Notes: a model not told the origin generated them from the letters alone. A stretch of DNA of 64,000 nt from Pseudoclavibacter chungangensis (GCF_013410545.1 NZ_JACCFV010000001.1:2542001-2606000); one strand, 5' to 3'; shown: positions 37,901-48,829, numbered from the stretch's first letter. Made by a program: numbers and translations.

Positions 37901-38419
37901 GATCGCCGCTCGGATTCCCGCGAGTTCGGGGGTGCCGCGGATGAGTCGCGTGACGCGGTCGGCCTGGTCGTTGGCGAGCGCGTTCATCGGGTAGAGGATG
38001 AGCGCCTTGATGCCCGTTTCCCCCGCGGCCTTCGCGCGGACGACGTGGTCGAGGATCGGGAAGAGGAACGACTCTGTCTTGCCCGAGCCGGTGCCGGTGG
38101 TGACGAGCGTCGGCAGGGGCCGTGGCTTGTCGGGGCCGAGCTCGGCGCTCGACAGCCGTTCGAACGCGGCGGCCTGGTGGCCGTGCGGCGTGAAGTCGCG
38201 CAGCCACGCGAAGCCGCTCCCGGTGCCGTTCGCGGCGGGCCGGAACGGCAGCCGAAGGCGCAGGTACGGGCCCTTGAAGATGCCCTGTTCGGGGTGCTTG
38301 AGGAACTCATCGAGTGCCCGCCGCTCGGCTCGGTCGGCGAGCGCGAAGGTGGTGGTGAGGTACTCGATGAGTCCGTCGCGGATCTCGTCGGCCTGGATGG
38401 TCGGCAGCAGTTCGCTCAC
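31958..38419 (-). CDS. giant DEAD/DEAH helicase with DUF1998 and Vsr-like nuclease tail
   Basis: This is a 2153-residue SF2 helicase. Motif I GTGSGKT is at 109-115, [13 protein letters not shown] near 140, DEFHSYDG at 238-245 (the DExH variant of the MrfA/DruE/DrmA type), and TSATLGGG near 285. The second RecA domain has [12 protein letters not shown] and QRVGRAGR. Several Cys4 sites follow ([26 protein letters not shown]), and the DUF1998 cluster [18 protein letters not shown] is near 1670-1690. Residues about 1745-1870 carry [18 protein letters not shown] and VFAITWDDV, the layout of Vsr/DUF559-like nucleases. The last 250 residues are unassigned. The GTG start overlaps the methylase stop (GTGA). 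It looks like a fused counterpart of DrmA plus DrmB, or a DruE relative. Confidence 0.88.
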   Translation of the reverse strand: MSELLPTIQADEIRDGLIEYLTTTFALADRAERRALDEFLKHPEQGIFKGPYLRLRLPFRPAANGTGSGFAWLRDFTPHGHQAAAFERLSSAELGPDKPRPLPTLVTTGTGSGKTESFLFPILDHVVRAKAAGETGIKALILYPMNALANDQADRVTRLIRGTPELAGIRAAIYTGQGGPKRGQVTDAGLITDRETMRSQAPDILLTNYKMLDQLLLRPADQALWRQSATSLRYLVLDEFHSYDGAQGTDVAMLLRRLGLALKRHWPDEDPRIDDHARAATLGLMTPVATSATLGGGDDPAAMVEFANTVFGGGFDRDSVVTETRLELDEWADGAAERVAALGLTPRTDANACAEELIDIARGPDAARYLGAADARQLTMTVLGTIYRDHDGGIPALAEFTPEQLLDLTRAHPWIRVLIGGASDPRATAALARHVVLELTPGRGERERDADRHLVLTLVVAALSHVRAIAGRAAATVEVHQWVRALTRLDRVAGPSTAYRWSDDGATDIDDNDDPFSDAGRVAFPAIYCRHCGRTGWGVLLAPTGTHLNTDDSDIRGSHLRREGRFRALLYAPNEADQALTASPGDPPVEGLAWFDAVQRCLLPEAPDADELQASTDILPVLTLGPDPNDERSNRDTCPSCGQIDGIRFLGSAIATLLSVTVTTIFGDAALDAGEKKALVFTDSVQDAAHRAAFVQSRSHVFNLRNAMREAVGDETTTLADLVETMLVRADTPERRYRILSPDLVEREQFKPFWHGPGATDPAVKRRVRRRLAFDAAMEFGLQASVGRTLVRTGSLVCEVDAGPTSHLHALARTAIREYETATPILTGVEATAADGALVHWVRGVLERMRERGAIAHPWFRKYLQQNGARWPVWGGRPRGEGMPAFPPDREAPAYPRFGSTRVAGGHDSGLDPAGAAQGWYARWASRTLGVSPMEGPTLTKLLFDALAEADIVSTVATGDTGGTAYQLEPARILLEAAPHVDDHTVLLHCETCQGEVRGTRRVRAQLDGAPCTAIRCTGTLVPGTDVDNYYRRLYDEGEMRRVVAHEHTSLLDDAVRREVEDGFKQSAADPDAPNVLVATPTLEMGIDIGDLSTVFLAGLPNSVASYLQRVGRAGRLTGNALVMAFVVGRGEQLPKLGDPLSVIGGEVRPPATYLSAEEILRRQYTAFLIDRLASRGELADIARAADVLANDAPGSFLDQIITDAETNAHARLTAFLDTFDGLREWAVDTLRAWANPGAEPRTSGLAGTLLTAAGRWQREVDELGQRKTAIAGTLDELQTKAEHPAATTDDHRAFRSAKASYAIVAKQQDTLRTDHWVGALERAGILPNYTLLDDRVRLDVGLSWIDPDTQEYETREASYERGASIAITELAPGNVFYAQGVEIEIDAVELGRAGSAVRSWAYCPSCGYARDLDAPEAETGAACPRCGSPAIADTNQIVPSLELERVSAEVRRDESSIGDRNEERRRERFTVQLAADLDPSRLLSQWFVEDGHFGIKYYRDLTIRWINLGRQAAYGGGERTIAGAGHANTPLFRVCDACGKLDLRGDENTEHEHRAWCPNRKVREEHVVSLALTRTLVSQGVVMRLPQAVTIGDRLALPSLAAAIQLGLREVIGGDPDHLRIEVIEEPLTGTDGQTATSLLIHDIVPGGTGYLADLAARERIREVLDRAFAVVRDCPCADEGRLACHRCLLPYAPGNRAELVSRESAQRVLSGLLTDAETGEPEEWKTTEIDPGVEDPESNLEQWFRKVFIERAATAGATVKELPGTWGNTLRVTFPAGGRAWQLTPQQRLGGVQPDFLLEAVGGGVAPIAIFTDGRRYHATHAHNRLADDATKRNTLRLDSTHVFAITWDDVRRADERGGEPVDVSSWFARGAIEDLAAAQGLTRDDLDAVSENPITLLFRWMQTGGAIEERWRKLANLLPLLLRPTSRRTTPAAELDALALRASGILDGLDEDGPANSPTMRLRRGPLVMVTTADVATRSTRSALVLDDRDAAVEAPDAPAAWALWLRLSNLLGFADAHRVAITTVERVMLGAVDRVVELRPGIAATGPQLTASTLGPVDIIAMTPEWIEALEFATDEERAILEPIAARGGTVPELGIEQDGIPLPIAWPDARIVVDLHFTDDDRALLSEAGWRIVPTDTEPIMTALEQKD

Positions 38420-41400
38420 GAGCGCTCCTTCAGGATGCGCTCGAAGTGGGCGTACGCCTCGCGCATATCGGCCTCGCGGTCGCGAGTGCGCCCGCCCTGC
38501 CCGGGCCCGACCAGGCGCCCCTCGTCGTCGTAGAAGTCACGCTTTCGGTCGTAGCCGCGCAGCACCGGGAACTGGGTGCGATAGATCGCGCAGAGTTCGT
38601 CGATGGTGACGCCGAGCTCCAGCGCCACGAGCACATCGATCTCGAGTTGTGCCTGCCGACGCAACAACGCCCGCCGCAACGGAACGTGCCTGTGCCAGTG
38701 CGTCATATCGGTCGGCATGAGTGGCTCACGAGACTGAATCTCAGAATTAGCCCACGAGTCACCCTGCACAAACCCTAGACCACTCTCCCAAAGTGGTGCA
38801 TATGCTTCTGACATGCACTGCAAGCGTGCCGTCCGAAGCAGGAGTTCCGACGTCAGGCAATGCTCCGGCACAACAGGCAGCCGCGAAGCGACCCCCGCCC
38901 GAATGGTAGATTTCGGCGCCACCCGCACAGCGAAATCGAGAAGCAGACTGGAAAAGAACCCGGCAATCATGACGAGCGTCGCGGATTCTGCTCGCGGCGC
39001 ACCGAGCGAGTACAACCCGTCAACATGTGCTGCGCCGGGCGGAATGAGCGCAGCGATGAGTGTGCGCTCACCGGTGTTGGCGGCCATGTTCCGCCAGGCG
39101 AGCCGGTAGTGCGCACGAGCTGGGTCGTGGTCCTCGCCCCAGTGGGTATAGTTCGCGTCGTAGACCTTCCGGTCGCCGACCGGTTTGTAGGAGGTGATCG
39201 GAATGGCATCGGCATCGAGTCGTTCGAGGTCTACCGAACTCCAGTCGGTATTGTGCAGCATCGAAGGATTCGGGGACTTGTAGAACGGATTGCCGACGAA
39301 GATGTGCGACCCCTGAAGAATGACGTCATCCCATGTGTCCGGCCGGCCCCATTCGACATCGAACCGGCCACGGGTGCGGTCGTTTTTCTCATGCCATCCG
39401 GCGGAGAACGCCAGACCGAGACTCGAAAGCCGCTGTCGTCTCCCCAACTTCGCAAGCACATCGGAGGCGGCCCGGTTGACGGTATAGACCATGCGGGTCG
39501 CCCGCACCGGCACGTCGTCGGATTCCAACACCGCGTGCCACGATGCGAGCACGTCGTCCGTCACTCGAACGATCCGTTCGGCGTGTGGCCGAGTGTCCCA
39601 GTTGCCCGAATCGTCCTTGATACCGGGCGCCGGGCCCGAGCCGTCGTGACGAATCGACCGCTCGACCGTGTCGGGATGGTAGAGGCTCACCGCGCTCAAG
39701 AAGGACACGTCCTTGGCGGCAGCACCGTACACGTTGACGCCGTACCGCTTCTGGTCCTGAATCTCGAACAGCTTCAGCTCGTTGATGAACTGCCAGTGAC
39801 GACGCAGATGCTCATAGCTCGCCCGGCGGAGGGCTCCGGCCTTCTCGTCCGTGAAGTGCGACTCGAGATGAATGAGCGCAGAGATCCCACGGCCGGACGC
39901 GGCCCACCACACGCGCTCCATGAAGCAGCGGTACAGGTCGGGTTGCAGGCCCGCCAGGTGGGGATAGTTCGTCGCATCGCCCACGAAGGCGGCGATGCCT
40001 GCGACGTCCGTCGTGCCGTCCAGCACGAGTTCGGTGATGCCGGGGAGTGCGAGCGTCTGCTCGCGCTTCGCGCGCAGCTGCGCCTGGGTCGGCTTCACGG
40101 CGAGCTGGAACCACGGATTGCCCTCCGCGAGCAAGGCCTCGACATCGGAGCGGGGTCGCACCCACGGCGGGTTCCCGAGCTGCAGCTCGAAGCCGCCCCC
40201 CGCGAAAACCGTCGCGAAGTCGAGTTCCCAGTGGAAGAAACCCTGCTGCTCGGCGATGCGCTCGCACACGCCCAGCCAGGGGTGCTCGTCGAGCACCTCG
40301 GCGATCGGCTTCGCCTGCGCGAAGTCGAGTTCGAGCCGTTCCTCGACGCCGAGTGCGTTCCAGTCACGCGCCAGGCCGAGCGGCGTCTGGCCCTGCGCAG
40401 CGGCCGTCGGCTTCACCTCGGCGTGCACGCCGAGGATCGCCGTGAGTCCCGCGACCCACTCGTCCAGGCCGGGTGGCGTCGCCCCTCGCGTCAGGGTGTC
40501 GGTGAGCGGCCAGAACCACAGCGCGCACCAGGCGTCCATCACGCGCCGAAGACGACGGTAGGCACCGTCCGCGTCGGCGAGGCTGCGCTCGATCTGCTCG
40601 CGCGACACCGCGCCCGTCCGCCCCGGGTCCGATGCGCCCCACACCCTGATCGGGCGACGCACCTCGCGCTCGGCGATCTCGAGCCGCCGCAGCGCATACC
40701 GCCACAGCACCTCGACCCGCCGCGCGAGCGCGACGAGCTGCTTCGTCTGCGCCTTCGACGGCTTCACGAGCACCCGCTTGCGCCACGCCTTCAATGTCTG
40801 AAGCGCCTCGGGGGCGAGCGTCTTCGCCTCCTTCGCATCGACCGCGCTCCCCCACCCGTCGGCTGGCAGCAGGAAGTGGTGGATCTTCCCCGCCGTCGAG
40901 GCCGACGGGCGCCCGGCGGCGAGGTCCTCCGCGAGTTCGGCGACGGGCACGTCGTGCGGCACGGCCGACAACCACGCCCGCCGGTCCAATTGCGACTCCG
41001 CATACACGGCCCGGCGAGCACCGATGAGCGAGTTACCGCGCCGCAGATGCAGCCCGAACCACGGCGCCTGCAGCTCGTCCGACATCGTGTCGAGCCACAG
41101 CGAGACCTCCGCGAGCTCCACGGCGGTCGCATTGAGGTCGACGCCGTACACCTGGTGCAGCGCTATCGACGCCTTCACCCGCTGCAACTCACGCGGGTAG
41201 CGATCCGGGTCGATCCGGCGACCGAGCTCGCGCTGTTTGCGGGTCAGGTACTCCGCCGCAAGCTGCCGCACCGCCTCGATCGCGAACGCCCCCGAGCCGA
41301 GCGCCGGCTCACACACGCTCATGCGCAGGATGTCGTCCGCTGGCGTCGTCTCGCCGTCCTGATCGAGCAGCTCCGCGAGCGCCTGCCCCACCGTGAAGCG

Positions 41401-43071
41401 CGTCAGCACCTCGGGCGTGTAGTACGACGCCGACTGCTGCCGCTCACGCCCCGCGAGGCGGAACACGAAGGTACCGCGCCGATGCACGACCGCTCGCGTC
41501 TCGCCCGTCACCGCATCGATCGCCTGCACGAAGTCCTGCGGCTCGATGTCGCTCGACCGCTCCACCGGCACGACCCACGAGCCCTTGTGCGCGTCACCGT
41601 TCTTCGCGACCTCGAACAGGTCCTGCTCCGCGAAGAAGCCCGTGTACGACATGAGGCCCTCGTACACGGCGCCGAGCTGGTTGATGCCGAGATCGGCATA
41701 GCTGATGAAGCCCCGATCGCGTCCCTTCTGCGCCTTGCTCAGCAGGAGGTGCTGCAACACCTGCTGGAGCGCACGATCCGACAGGCCCACCTCGTCGATG
41801 AGCGCCGTCGCCGCGGGCAGGAACAGGTCGGCACGGAGGCTGTTGAACACGAGCCCCTCGGTCACGTGCTCGGCGATCGCGCCGCCGTCCCACGCGGCAT
41901 CCGCATCGCTCCCGTCGCTCCCCGAATCGCCGTCGGCAGCGTCGGCGGCACGAGCGACACCGTGGCCCTGATCGACGAGCCGGAAGAGCACCGCGAGCGA
42001 GTCGTAGAGGTGCCGCCCTTCCTCGCTGCGTTCCGTGCTGAGCGGCACGAGCGTCAGCTCGCGCAAGCGATCGAGGCTGTAGCCCTCCTCGTACTCGCTC
42101 GCCCCGACGGGAAGCACATCGAGCTCGGGCGAGGCCTCCGCGTAGAGCAGGAAGAGAATGCGGTACAGGAAGCGGAGCGACTGCTTCGCGAGCGGTTGCG
42201 CTGACTCAGCCGGCAACGGGGCGAGCCCGAGCCGCGCGCGCTGCGCCACGACGTCGTTCGCGATGAGTTCGATCGAGAGCCGCACGCCCTCGCGCAGATC
42301 CTGCGAGACGCCGACCGTGTGCGTGACCGACTCCTCGAGCACGGACTGCCACCAGCTCGACCCCTCGTCGCCGCGCTCGAATCCCTCGGCCCCGAGGCAC
42401 GCGAGCGCGCGATCGATCTCGCCGCCGCGCTTCGTGTCGTTGCGTTCCACGACGAGCTGCAGATCGATCGCGAGATACCGCCCCTCGGGCCACCGCTCGC
42501 GCTCGGCGAGCAGCAGCCACGCGCCCGCGAAGACGATCGCGAACTGCGGCCCGTCATCGGCCACGAAGAGCGTCGACAGTGCCCTCGCCGCCGAGTGCAC
42601 GACATCGCCGCGACGGGTGTGCTCGCCGTCCGGCAGATACGGTTCGAGCAGGGTGTCGGCGTCCTTGGCGAGCAGCTCGTCGAGGGAGTCGACGGGCCGC
42701 GCATCGACGAGCGCGAGGACCGGCTCGCCCTGCTCGCCGACGCGATGCACGAACCGCACCGGGCCGTGCGCTTCGAGCCGCACCCCGTTCGCCTCGTAGC
42801 CGAGCACCTGTCGGAGCGGCGCATACAGCTCCCGCTCGATGGCCGCCGGCTCGCGCAGCTCGTCCTCACCGAGCGAGGCGAACACGCGCTCGAGCGCCAC
42901 GCGCTCGGCCGAGAACCGCGAGCGCGTCGACTCGTGCCCCTCGTCCGTGAGCGCCGTCCACGCCGCCACGCGTGCGAGCACACGCGACTGGAACGACTGG
43001 GACTTCGCGTCGGTCGTGACGTAGTGCTCGCTCAGCCAGCCCTCGCCGACGATGATGGCATCCGAACTCAT
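38416..43071 (-). CDS. Eco57I/PglX-like DNA adenine methyltransferase (DrmMI-like)
   Basis: This is a 1551-residue protein. The N-terminal 500 residues are mostly helical and unassigned. [21 protein letters not shown] introduces the methyltransferase core: SAM motif [15 protein letters not shown] near 588, [16 protein letters not shown], and catalytic motif [10 protein letters not shown] near 965 (NPPW, N6-adenine type). Residues about 1060-1460 should be the target-recognition part and have clearly lower GC than the rest. The C-terminus ([23 protein letters not shown]) is basic. The start ATG 43071 overlaps the SNF2 stop (ATGA); a longer frame to 43278 runs through that gene. Its role is probably to mark host DNA in a defence system; the site is unknown. 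Confidence 0.88.
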   Translation of the reverse strand: MSSDAIIVGEGWLSEHYVTTDAKSQSFQSRVLARVAAWTALTDEGHESTRSRFSAERVALERVFASLGEDELREPAAIERELYAPLRQVLGYEANGVRLEAHGPVRFVHRVGEQGEPVLALVDARPVDSLDELLAKDADTLLEPYLPDGEHTRRGDVVHSAARALSTLFVADDGPQFAIVFAGAWLLLAERERWPEGRYLAIDLQLVVERNDTKRGGEIDRALACLGAEGFERGDEGSSWWQSVLEESVTHTVGVSQDLREGVRLSIELIANDVVAQRARLGLAPLPAESAQPLAKQSLRFLYRILFLLYAEASPELDVLPVGASEYEEGYSLDRLRELTLVPLSTERSEEGRHLYDSLAVLFRLVDQGHGVARAADAADGDSGSDGSDADAAWDGGAIAEHVTEGLVFNSLRADLFLPAATALIDEVGLSDRALQQVLQHLLLSKAQKGRDRGFISYADLGINQLGAVYEGLMSYTGFFAEQDLFEVAKNGDAHKGSWVVPVERSSDIEPQDFVQAIDAVTGETRAVVHRRGTFVFRLAGRERQQSASYYTPEVLTRFTVGQALAELLDQDGETTPADDILRMSVCEPALGSGAFAIEAVRQLAAEYLTRKQRELGRRIDPDRYPRELQRVKASIALHQVYGVDLNATAVELAEVSLWLDTMSDELQAPWFGLHLRRGNSLIGARRAVYAESQLDRRAWLSAVPHDVPVAELAEDLAAGRPSASTAGKIHHFLLPADGWGSAVDAKEAKTLAPEALQTLKAWRKRVLVKPSKAQTKQLVALARRVEVLWRYALRRLEIAEREVRRPIRVWGASDPGRTGAVSREQIERSLADADGAYRRLRRVMDAWCALWFWPLTDTLTRGATPPGLDEWVAGLTAILGVHAEVKPTAAAQGQTPLGLARDWNALGVEERLELDFAQAKPIAEVLDEHPWLGVCERIAEQQGFFHWELDFATVFAGGGFELQLGNPPWVRPRSDVEALLAEGNPWFQLAVKPTQAQLRAKREQTLALPGITELVLDGTTDVAGIAAFVGDATNYPHLAGLQPDLYRCFMERVWWAASGRGISALIHLESHFTDEKAGALRRASYEHLRRHWQFINELKLFEIQDQKRYGVNVYGAAAKDVSFLSAVSLYHPDTVERSIRHDGSGPAPGIKDDSGNWDTRPHAERIVRVTDDVLASWHAVLESDDVPVRATRMVYTVNRAASDVLAKLGRRQRLSSLGLAFSAGWHEKNDRTRGRFDVEWGRPDTWDDVILQGSHIFVGNPFYKSPNPSMLHNTDWSSVDLERLDADAIPITSYKPVGDRKVYDANYTHWGEDHDPARAHYRLAWRNMAANTGERTLIAALIPPGAAHVDGLYSLGAPRAESATLVMIAGFFSSLLLDFAVRVAPKSTIRAGVASRLPVVPEHCLTSELLLRTARLQCMSEAYAPLWESGLGFVQGDSWANSEIQSREPLMPTDMTHWHRHVPLRRALLRRQAQLEIDVLVALELGVTIDELCAIYRTQFPVLRGYDRKRDFYDDEGRLVGPGQGGRTRDREADMREAYAHFERILKERS

Positions 43072-46031
43072 GCCTCGCTCCTCTCGGTGCCGACGGGGGT
43101 GGCGACCGGCGTCAGCGCCGGGACGACGACGAGCAGGGGCCGCACGAACGTCTGCTCCGGGAGCATCGAGCGGGCGATCTCCAACTCGTTCTCGACCGAC
43201 ACGCGACGCGCTTTGAGCGCCTCGATCTGCGAGAGGCCCGCGGCCTCGTCGCTCCACCCCTCGACGCGGCCCGACCATCGATCGATGAGCGCTGTGACAC
43301 TACGGTTCGCGTCCTCGTGCACCGCCAGGGCATAGTTGCGCGCCGCGTGCACGGCCGGTGCGATGACACCCGCGAACGCCTCCGCATCGATGGGCCCCGG
43401 ATTCACGACCGTCTCGCGCGTGAAGCCGAGATCCTCGAGCGCCTCCCGCACACTCGCGACGGGCCGGGGCAGCGCGAAATCGCCCGTCGGGTCGGGCACC
43501 GTGGCAGTCAGCACGATGCTCGACACGAGCTGTCCGCGGTGGTTCGTGAGCGTCGCCTGCACGAGCACGGTCGGCATGTCGACCGTGCCGCGCACGGCGA
43601 AGACCTCGTTCCGGCCGAGCGTGCCGAGGGCCCGGTCACCGGCCCAGTCGAGCACCGGATGGAGGGGCCCGAGGTAGTGGGCCTCCGGCCACATCGTGTG
43701 GCTCTTCGGATCGTCGCGCGCATCCACGAGCAATTGCGTCGCGAGTGCGCGCTCGGTCACGAGCCGGAATCGCGTCGCGACTCCGCGATCGGCGAGATAG
43801 CTCTGCGGCAGCACGTCGAGCCTGCGGCGCAGATCGCGTGGCGGCTCGAGTTCCACGAGCGACGGGTCGAGCTCCTTCCAGCCCGCCCCGTTCTGCTCGA
43901 CCGGCGCATCGGGCGTCGTGAAGCTCTCGGCGAGCGCGGTACGCAGGAAGTCCCGGTCGGCCGCGAACAATCCGGTCACGCCGTCGGAATGGTTGCCCGC
44001 CTGCCGGGACGGCGTGCTCGACTCGCTCGTGCCGGACGCCAGAGCCGCGTCTGCGCGCTGATCGAGTGCGCTGCCGACTTCGAGCCCGGCGAGCAGCGCG
44101 AGGAAGGGATCGTCGCTCGCGGCGAGCGCGTCCTCGACGTTCGGCACGATCTCGTCCAGCTCGCGCTCCCCCGAGAGGACGCGGCGTATGCCGTCCTCCT
44201 CCTCGCCCACGTCATAGCGTCCCATGAGCGAGGCGGCGTCGCCGAGCGTCGTGTGCGCCTCCTGCTCCCGGTCGAGGACGCGGCGGAGCACGCGCACATC
44301 GCCCGCGAAGCGCGCGTTCGCCGGGTCGAGCAGGAGCGTCGTGATCTGCGGCCGGTGCCGCTGCCCGTACCGGTCGATGCGGCCGTTGCGCTGCTCGATG
44401 CGGATGAGGCTCCACGGGATGTCGAAGTGAATGAGTTCGTGACACTGCGCGTGCAGGTTGACGCCCTCGGATGCGACATCGCCCGTGACGAGCACGCGGA
44501 TCTTCGACGAGGACTGTTTGAACTGCTCGACGATCTCCTGTTGCTCCTGGTCGCTCAGCTGACCGTGCAGCACACGCACCTGCTCGTCGTTCATGCCGAG
44601 GTCCGCACGCAGCTTCGCGGCGAGCCAGCCGAGCGTCGGCACGCGCTCGGAGAAGACGACGGCACGCTCGGCGCTGCGCTTCCCGACGCCGATGCGCCGC
44701 AACTCGTCGAGGAGCGCGTCGTACTTCGCGGAGCGCCCCTCGAGTGCCGCGTTCGTGAGGTCGAGCAGGTGGGCGAGGGCGCGATGTTCGATTGCCGCGG
44801 CCTCGCCGCCGGTGCGGTCGAGCCGCTTCATCCGCTCGGTGACCGTCTCGCGCAGCGCGGCGGGTGACGAGAGGAACGACTTCGCGAGCGTCCAGGGGAA
44901 CAGGGTCGAGTTCGAGCCCGAGTACGGCGAGCGCGCGTCGGCCGGGTGCAGCCAGACCTCGGCGAGTTCGTCGGCAATCGCGTTCTCCTCGGGTGAGGCG
45001 TCGACGAGGCGATGAATCGGTTCGAGCCGTTCCGCCCAGTTGTCCCCCACCTCGCCGCGCACCTCGGGGCTGTTGCGGTGTCGGCGGATGACCAGGCGCC
45101 GCGCCTCGTCCATGTCGATGTCGCCGTTCGGGCGCACGGCGGTCGGTTCGAGCAGCCGGATGAGCTCGGCAAACGATTCGGGCTTGCCGTTGTGCGGGGT
45201 CGCCGAGGCGAGGATGAGCGCCTCGGTGTTCGGCGCGAGCGTGCGGGCGAGCTGGTTGTTGAGGGTCTTGCCCGTGATGTTGTGCGATTCGTCGATCACC
45301 ACCGCGTCCCAGCGGTGCTTGCGCAGGTGTGCGCGGTACTTGTCCTGCTTGAGCGTGTCGATCGAGATGATGGCGCGCTTGAAGAGCGAGAACGGGTTGC
45401 GCGTCACCGGCAGGTGCTGACGCACCCGCTGGATGCCGACGGAGTCGAGCCGCACGAACGGGAGCGCGAACCGCGTCCACAACTCGTGCTGCATCTGTTC
45501 GAGCACGTGCCGAGGCGTGACGACGAGAATGCGCTCACCGCGTCCGCGCCGCACGAGCTCGGCGAGGATCATGCCGATCTCGAGCGTCTTCCCGAGCCCG
45601 ACGGCGTCGGCGAGCAGAATGCGCGGGCGCAAGTTCGACGGATCGAGCGCGCGCGTCACCGCGGCGCGCTGGTAGTCGAGCGGGTCCATGAGCATGCGAT
45701 CCGCGACGGCGAGCCCCTCGGCCATCGCGGGCACAGGTGACTTGCGCATCGTCGCTTCGAGCCAGAGCTTCGCGGTGCGGTACTGCGACGAGCCGTCGGC
45801 GACGACTCGAGCGTTTTGCGGGTCGAGCGGCGTGATCGTGTCGATGTCGCTGTAGAACGCCGCCGTCGTGTCGCGCACCAGCTCGGAGAGGCCCACCACG
45901 CGCACGAGCGTTCCGGATGTCGTCTCCGCGGTGCTCGTGACGATCCAGTCCGCGTCACGGACGACAACGACCGATCCCGGAGCGACGTTCTCGAGGCGCG
46001 ACGAAACGGCAGGAGCGGGTACGAGCGACAC
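43068..46031 (-). CDS. SNF2-family helicase (DrmD-like)
   Basis: This is a 987-residue SF2 Snf2/RapA-like translocase. An N-terminal SH3-like segment ([17 protein letters not shown]) leads to Walker [14 protein letters not shown] (about 143), [11 protein letters not shown], Walker [12 protein letters not shown] (about 245, DESH), [12 protein letters not shown], and the C-terminal RecA domain with [21 protein letters not shown] and [10 protein letters not shown] (about 553). The remaining 400 residues are unassigned. Length and motif set fit DrmD of class 1 DISARM. The GTG at 46031 has GGAAAGGA nine bases upstream; the longer frame upstream is not conserved. It is the first gene of the four-gene operon and is coupled to the methylase. 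Confidence 0.88.
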   Translation of the reverse strand: MSLVPAPAVSSRLENVAPGSVVVVRDADWIVTSTAETTSGTLVRVVGLSELVRDTTAAFYSDIDTITPLDPQNARVVADGSSQYRTAKLWLEATMRKSPVPAMAEGLAVADRMLMDPLDYQRAAVTRALDPSNLRPRILLADAVGLGKTLEIGMILAELVRRGRGERILVVTPRHVLEQMQHELWTRFALPFVRLDSVGIQRVRQHLPVTRNPFSLFKRAIISIDTLKQDKYRAHLRKHRWDAVVIDESHNITGKTLNNQLARTLAPNTEALILASATPHNGKPESFAELIRLLEPTAVRPNGDIDMDEARRLVIRRHRNSPEVRGEVGDNWAERLEPIHRLVDASPEENAIADELAEVWLHPADARSPYSGSNSTLFPWTLAKSFLSSPAALRETVTERMKRLDRTGGEAAAIEHRALAHLLDLTNAALEGRSAKYDALLDELRRIGVGKRSAERAVVFSERVPTLGWLAAKLRADLGMNDEQVRVLHGQLSDQEQQEIVEQFKQSSSKIRVLVTGDVASEGVNLHAQCHELIHFDIPWSLIRIEQRNGRIDRYGQRHRPQITTLLLDPANARFAGDVRVLRRVLDREQEAHTTLGDAASLMGRYDVGEEEDGIRRVLSGERELDEIVPNVEDALAASDDPFLALLAGLEVGSALDQRADAALASGTSESSTPSRQAGNHSDGVTGLFAADRDFLRTALAESFTTPDAPVEQNGAGWKELDPSLVELEPPRDLRRRLDVLPQSYLADRGVATRFRLVTERALATQLLVDARDDPKSHTMWPEAHYLGPLHPVLDWAGDRALGTLGRNEVFAVRGTVDMPTVLVQATLTNHRGQLVSSIVLTATVPDPTGDFALPRPVASVREALEDLGFTRETVVNPGPIDAEAFAGVIAPAVHAARNYALAVHEDANRSVTALIDRWSGRVEGWSDEAAGLSQIEALKARRVSVENELEIARSMLPEQTFVRPLLVVVPALTPVATPVGTERSEA

Positions 46032-46179
46032 CGGTGATGGTCCTTTCCTCGCGCGACTGAGCGGAGGGGTGAAGCGTCGGCGCGCGGTAGGGGCAAGTCT
46101 AGTCGTCACGCGCAGCACCGGACGAGAGCAGCCCGTGTCCGAAGGCCGGTATACCGTGCCGAAAAAGACGGAGGTCGAC

Positions 46180-47055
46180 ATGTCACTCAGCGCAATACCC
46201 GGCGCCCTTGCTCAATCGCACATCCTCGTATCGACAGCCTTTGGTGTGGGATGGGAGCGAATCGCCCAGTGGACGGTCATCGGAATCGTCAGTGCGTGGT
46301 TCTGGACCAGCAGTGGCGAGCACGTCGTAGCGATGGTCGACCCGATTCATGGCCTACAGCCCGTCACGACACCAGTCGCTTGGCTCATCGAACTCCTCGG
46401 CGGCCTCGGAGTCACCCAAGTCCGTTGGCTCGAAGCGACTCTGGTTTGGACTGCGTCGCTGAAGGACGCATGGCTCGAGGGTGCGCTCGTCGTCGTCGCG
46501 GCAGGTTGCGCGACGGCCCTCGCCCGGCACAGGAATGGAGCTGGCCTCATCACGCTGAGCACGCTCTCGCTCGTGTTTGCGGTGCAGATCTCCGGAAACT
46601 TCGCGCCCGTACTGTGGTTCGGAGCCGTCGCAGCAAGCCCTGCTCTCCTTGCCCTCGTTCTTCGCAGCTTGCAACGGGCTACCGACGCTTCACCCCAACG
46701 GCCAACTCGCTGGCTGCCCGCCAGATTCATCGTCCTGAGACTCGTCGGCGTCGTCCTCAGCCCGATCCTTCTCCCCGTCTTCGCACCGGTCATCGCCCTG
46801 ACCAATCTCATGCCCGCATACGCGCACGACGATGACGGTGAGAGCGCAGCACACGACCTCGTCTCCACCGGCGTGAGCGACCTTGTCGCGGCAGAGGCCG
46901 ATGGGCGGCAACCGAGCGCATCCACGGTCCTCCGAATCCTGAGTGGACTCGCGCTCGCGGACTCGGCGGCGTCGTCACGAAACAGGCTCGCTTTTGGAAT
47001 CCAGTGGGGTCTTGCCGCGCCGAGTGGGGCGGCCCCAAACCGAACTTCACCGTGA
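46180..47055 (+). CDS. polytopic membrane protein, unrecognised
   Basis: This 291-residue protein has about six hydrophobic segments (WTVIGIVSAWFW, VAWLIELLGGL, GALVVVAAGCATAL, GLITLSTLSLVFAVQI, VLWFGAVAASPALLALVL, LVGVVLSPILLPVFAPVIAL) and a soluble C-terminal tail (AHDDDGESAAHD). It has no family that I recognise. The ATG has GGAGGT six bases upstream. It is transcribed divergently from the helicase/methylase operon across a 148-base gap containing TATACC. Its base composition is lower in GC than the core genes, and it could be an accessory of the island. The layout also recalls conjugal or secretion-associated membrane proteins of plasmids, which is only an impression. Confidence 0.72.
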   Translation: MSLSAIPGALAQSHILVSTAFGVGWERIAQWTVIGIVSAWFWTSSGEHVVAMVDPIHGLQPVTTPVAWLIELLGGLGVTQVRWLEATLVWTASLKDAWLEGALVVVAAGCATALARHRNGAGLITLSTLSLVFAVQISGNFAPVLWFGAVAASPALLALVLRSLQRATDASPQRPTRWLPARFIVLRLVGVVLSPILLPVFAPVIALTNLMPAYAHDDDGESAAHDLVSTGVSDLVAAEADGRQPSASTVLRILSGLALADSAASSRNRLAFGIQWGLAAPSGAAPNRTSP

Positions 47056-47486
47056 AACTGAATGAGTTGGGACACTCACCACCCCTGGTGGGGCGACGCA
47101 GGGAGGCATTCTCCAACAGGGAGGTCAAGACGGTGCCCTCCCGCCTCCCCGACTGCAGGGTTGTCCGCGAACGAAGGCACCGCACCGACGCCTGCGGGGA
47201 CGTGCTAGAAGCCGCATACTCGGGCAGGCTTCGTCGTGAAGCGCGCTTCGTCGTGATGCAGAACCGCCACCGCAGGGACAGCAGCGGGCCGCCCATCATG
47301 TTCTGCGGCAGGCTCGACCTCTTGCGCGACAACGGCCCCGACGGGCGTGGCCGACATCGAACACCGATGTGGCGCCGGTTGTCGCCGCCTTCCCAAGCAC
47401 CTAATCGGTCCTCGGGTCTGCCCATGCCCGACGACAGTCGTCGGCTCGGCCCGCAAACGCACACGCCGCCCAGGTACCCTCCCTTC
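47056..47486. other. intergenic region, possibly decayed DNA
   Basis: These 431 bases have open frames on both strands but none with a good start and recognisable sequence. A minus-strand frame (ending at 47205) contains the peptide GAVVAQEVEPAAEH, which could be a relic. No terminal inverted repeats were found. Confidence 0.4.
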
Positions 47487-47867
47487 ATGTCCACGTCCGG
47501 CAAGACACCGGCAACCATCGCCCTGCGCGATGTGCTCGACGGTCGCCGAGTCGAGTTCGCTGCGCTGCTGGCGAAGTACCGGGCCACGAATCCGCACCTG
47601 TTCGGTTCCGTCGCACGTGGAACTGCGGGCGCGGACAGCGACGTCGATGTGCTCGTGGACATGGATGCGTCCGACGGCAACATCTTGTTGCGCGCCGCTG
47701 GCCTCATGGAGGAAACGCGTGACCTCTTCGGGAGGGACGACATCGACATCTTCCCGGCCGAGCTCCTGAAACGCCGGGTATCCGAGACGGCGCTGCGAGA
47801 AACGGTCCCGCTGAACTCCCCACGTATGCGTGAGCCACGGCCTTCCGCTTCACGTCCTCAGAGCTGA
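47487..47867 (+). CDS. MNT-type nucleotidyltransferase domain protein
   Basis: This is a 126-residue minimal nucleotidyltransferase (Pol-beta superfamily, MNT/MntA class). HLFGSVARGTAGADSDVDVLVDMD holds the GSxxRG loop and the two metal-binding aspartates; DIDIFPAELLKRRV holds the third acid. In MNT-HEPN modules this protein AMPylates and silences the HEPN toxin. No HEPN gene lies on either side, so it looks like an orphan. The ATG follows a weak leader. Its 3-prime end overlaps the end of the convergent VOC gene by about 10 bases. Confidence 0.85.
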   Translation: MSTSGKTPATIALRDVLDGRRVEFAALLAKYRATNPHLFGSVARGTAGADSDVDVLVDMDASDGNILLRAAGLMEETRDLFGRDDIDIFPAELLKRRVSETALRETVPLNSPRMREPRPSASRPQS

Positions 47868-48268
47868 TTGACCCGCACGAGGTTCCCCGACGGATCGCGG
47901 AATGCGCAGTCGCGCACCCCGTAGTCCTGCTCGGTCGGCTCCTGCACGACCTCTGCGCCGGCAGCCTCGACCCTCTCGAAGAAGGCGTCGAGGTCGTTCG
48001 TGCCGAGCGTCACCGCGCCGAGCACGCCCTTCGCCATGAGGCGCAGCACCGTGGCGCGCTCCTCCTCGGTGACGCCGGGGTCGACGACCGGCGGGTGCAG
48101 CACGATCGACGTCTTCGGCTGGTCGACGGGGCCGACGGTGATCCACCGCAGGTCCTCGTAGCCGACGTCCTGGCGCACCTCGAAGCCGAGCGCGTCGCGA
48201 TAGAACCCGAGCGCGGCGTCCGCGTCGGTGTGCGGGAGGAAGGCGTAATGGATGATGACGTTGTTCAT
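47858..48268 (-). CDS. VOC (glyoxalase/bleomycin resistance) family protein
   Basis: This is a 136-residue protein of the vicinal oxygen chelate fold. HYAFLPHTDADAALGFYRDALGFEVRQD is the first beta-alpha-beta module. VTLGTNDLDAFFERVEAAGAEVVQEP and CAFRDPSGNLVRVNQL are the second. The last segment carries the usual metal Glu region without a clear glutamate (DPSGNLVRV), so it may be a binding rather than a catalytic protein. The ATG (MNNVIIH) lies 20 bases after the AraC-type gene, the common regulator-plus-VOC pair. Confidence 0.9.
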   Translation of the reverse strand: MNNVIIHYAFLPHTDADAALGFYRDALGFEVRQDVGYEDLRWITVGPVDQPKTSIVLHPPVVDPGVTEEERATVLRLMAKGVLGAVTLGTNDLDAFFERVEAAGAEVVQEPTEQDYGVRDCAFRDPSGNLVRVNQL

Positions 48269-48288
48269 GCCGCCCACGCTACGAAGGT

Positions 48289-48708
48289 TCAGTGGCCGCC
48301 GGCTTCTCGATTCCTGACCGGTCTGCCGACCTGCCGCGCGAGGCAGTGGGGGATGCCCTCCGTCGCGCGCGCGAAATCGCGCCGATACGCGCTCGGGGAG
48401 ACGCCGACGAGCTCCGTGAACCGCGTGCTGAAGGTGCCCAGCGACGAGAACCCCACCTCGAAACAGATCGCCGTCACCGACAGATCACCCCGCCGCAGCA
48501 GGGTCATGGCCCGCTCGATGCGCCGCGTCATGAGGTACGAGTACGGCGGCTCGCCGGAGACGCGCCGGAACTCGCGCGTCAGGTGTCCCGCCGACATGTG
48601 CACGCCCCGCGCGAGCTCCTCGACGTTCAACGGGCGAGCGAACTCCCGATCGATCCGATCGCGCACCCGCCGCATGACGGCGACGTCGTCGAGCCTTGCA
48701 TCGTTCAT
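48289..48708 (-). CDS. AraC-family transcriptional regulator
   Basis: This is a 139-residue regulator made of little more than the two AraC helix-turn-helix motifs: LNVEELARGVHMSAGHLTREFRR and LSVTAICFEVGFSSLGTFSTRF, followed by the conserved GVSPSAYRRDF. There is no separate ligand-binding domain, as in short AraC proteins. The ATG has GAAGGAG upstream. It probably controls the VOC gene 20 bases downstream. Its promoter region is shared with the divergent exporter gene. Confidence 0.92.
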   Translation of the reverse strand: MNDARLDDVAVMRRVRDRIDREFARPLNVEELARGVHMSAGHLTREFRRVSGEPPYSYLMTRRIERAMTLLRRGDLSVTAICFEVGFSSLGTFSTRFTELVGVSPSAYRRDFARATEGIPHCLARQVGRPVRNREAGGH

Positions 48709-48801
48709 CCCCGCTCCTTCGTGCGATCGCCCCGCGGACGACTCTCACACACGCCGCCGACCCGGTCGAGCCCGGCACCTCGACGGTCGCCGGGAGTCGA
48801 G

Positions 48802-48829
48802 TTGACGAAACCTTGCAGGGATGTAATAT
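48802..48829 (+). promoter_or_regulatory. sigma-70-type promoter of the exporter gene
   Basis: TTGACG (48802-48807) and TAATAT (48824-48829) are separated by 16 bases. The -10 ends 41 bases before the exporter ATG at 48871. This is the clearest promoter in the window. Confidence 0.65.

Noticed and set aside
38860..42204. 1114-codon plus-strand frame opposite the methyltransferase
   Set aside because: It is Arg/His/Glu-rich with no motifs; the minus strand has the SAM-binding and NPPW motifs.
29498..46031. Reading the operon as BREX, Druantia or a Dpd cluster
   Set aside because: No pglZ, brxC or brxL (BREX), no druA-D, druH, druF or druG partner (Druantia), and no queuosine-type or dpdA gene (Dpd) is present.
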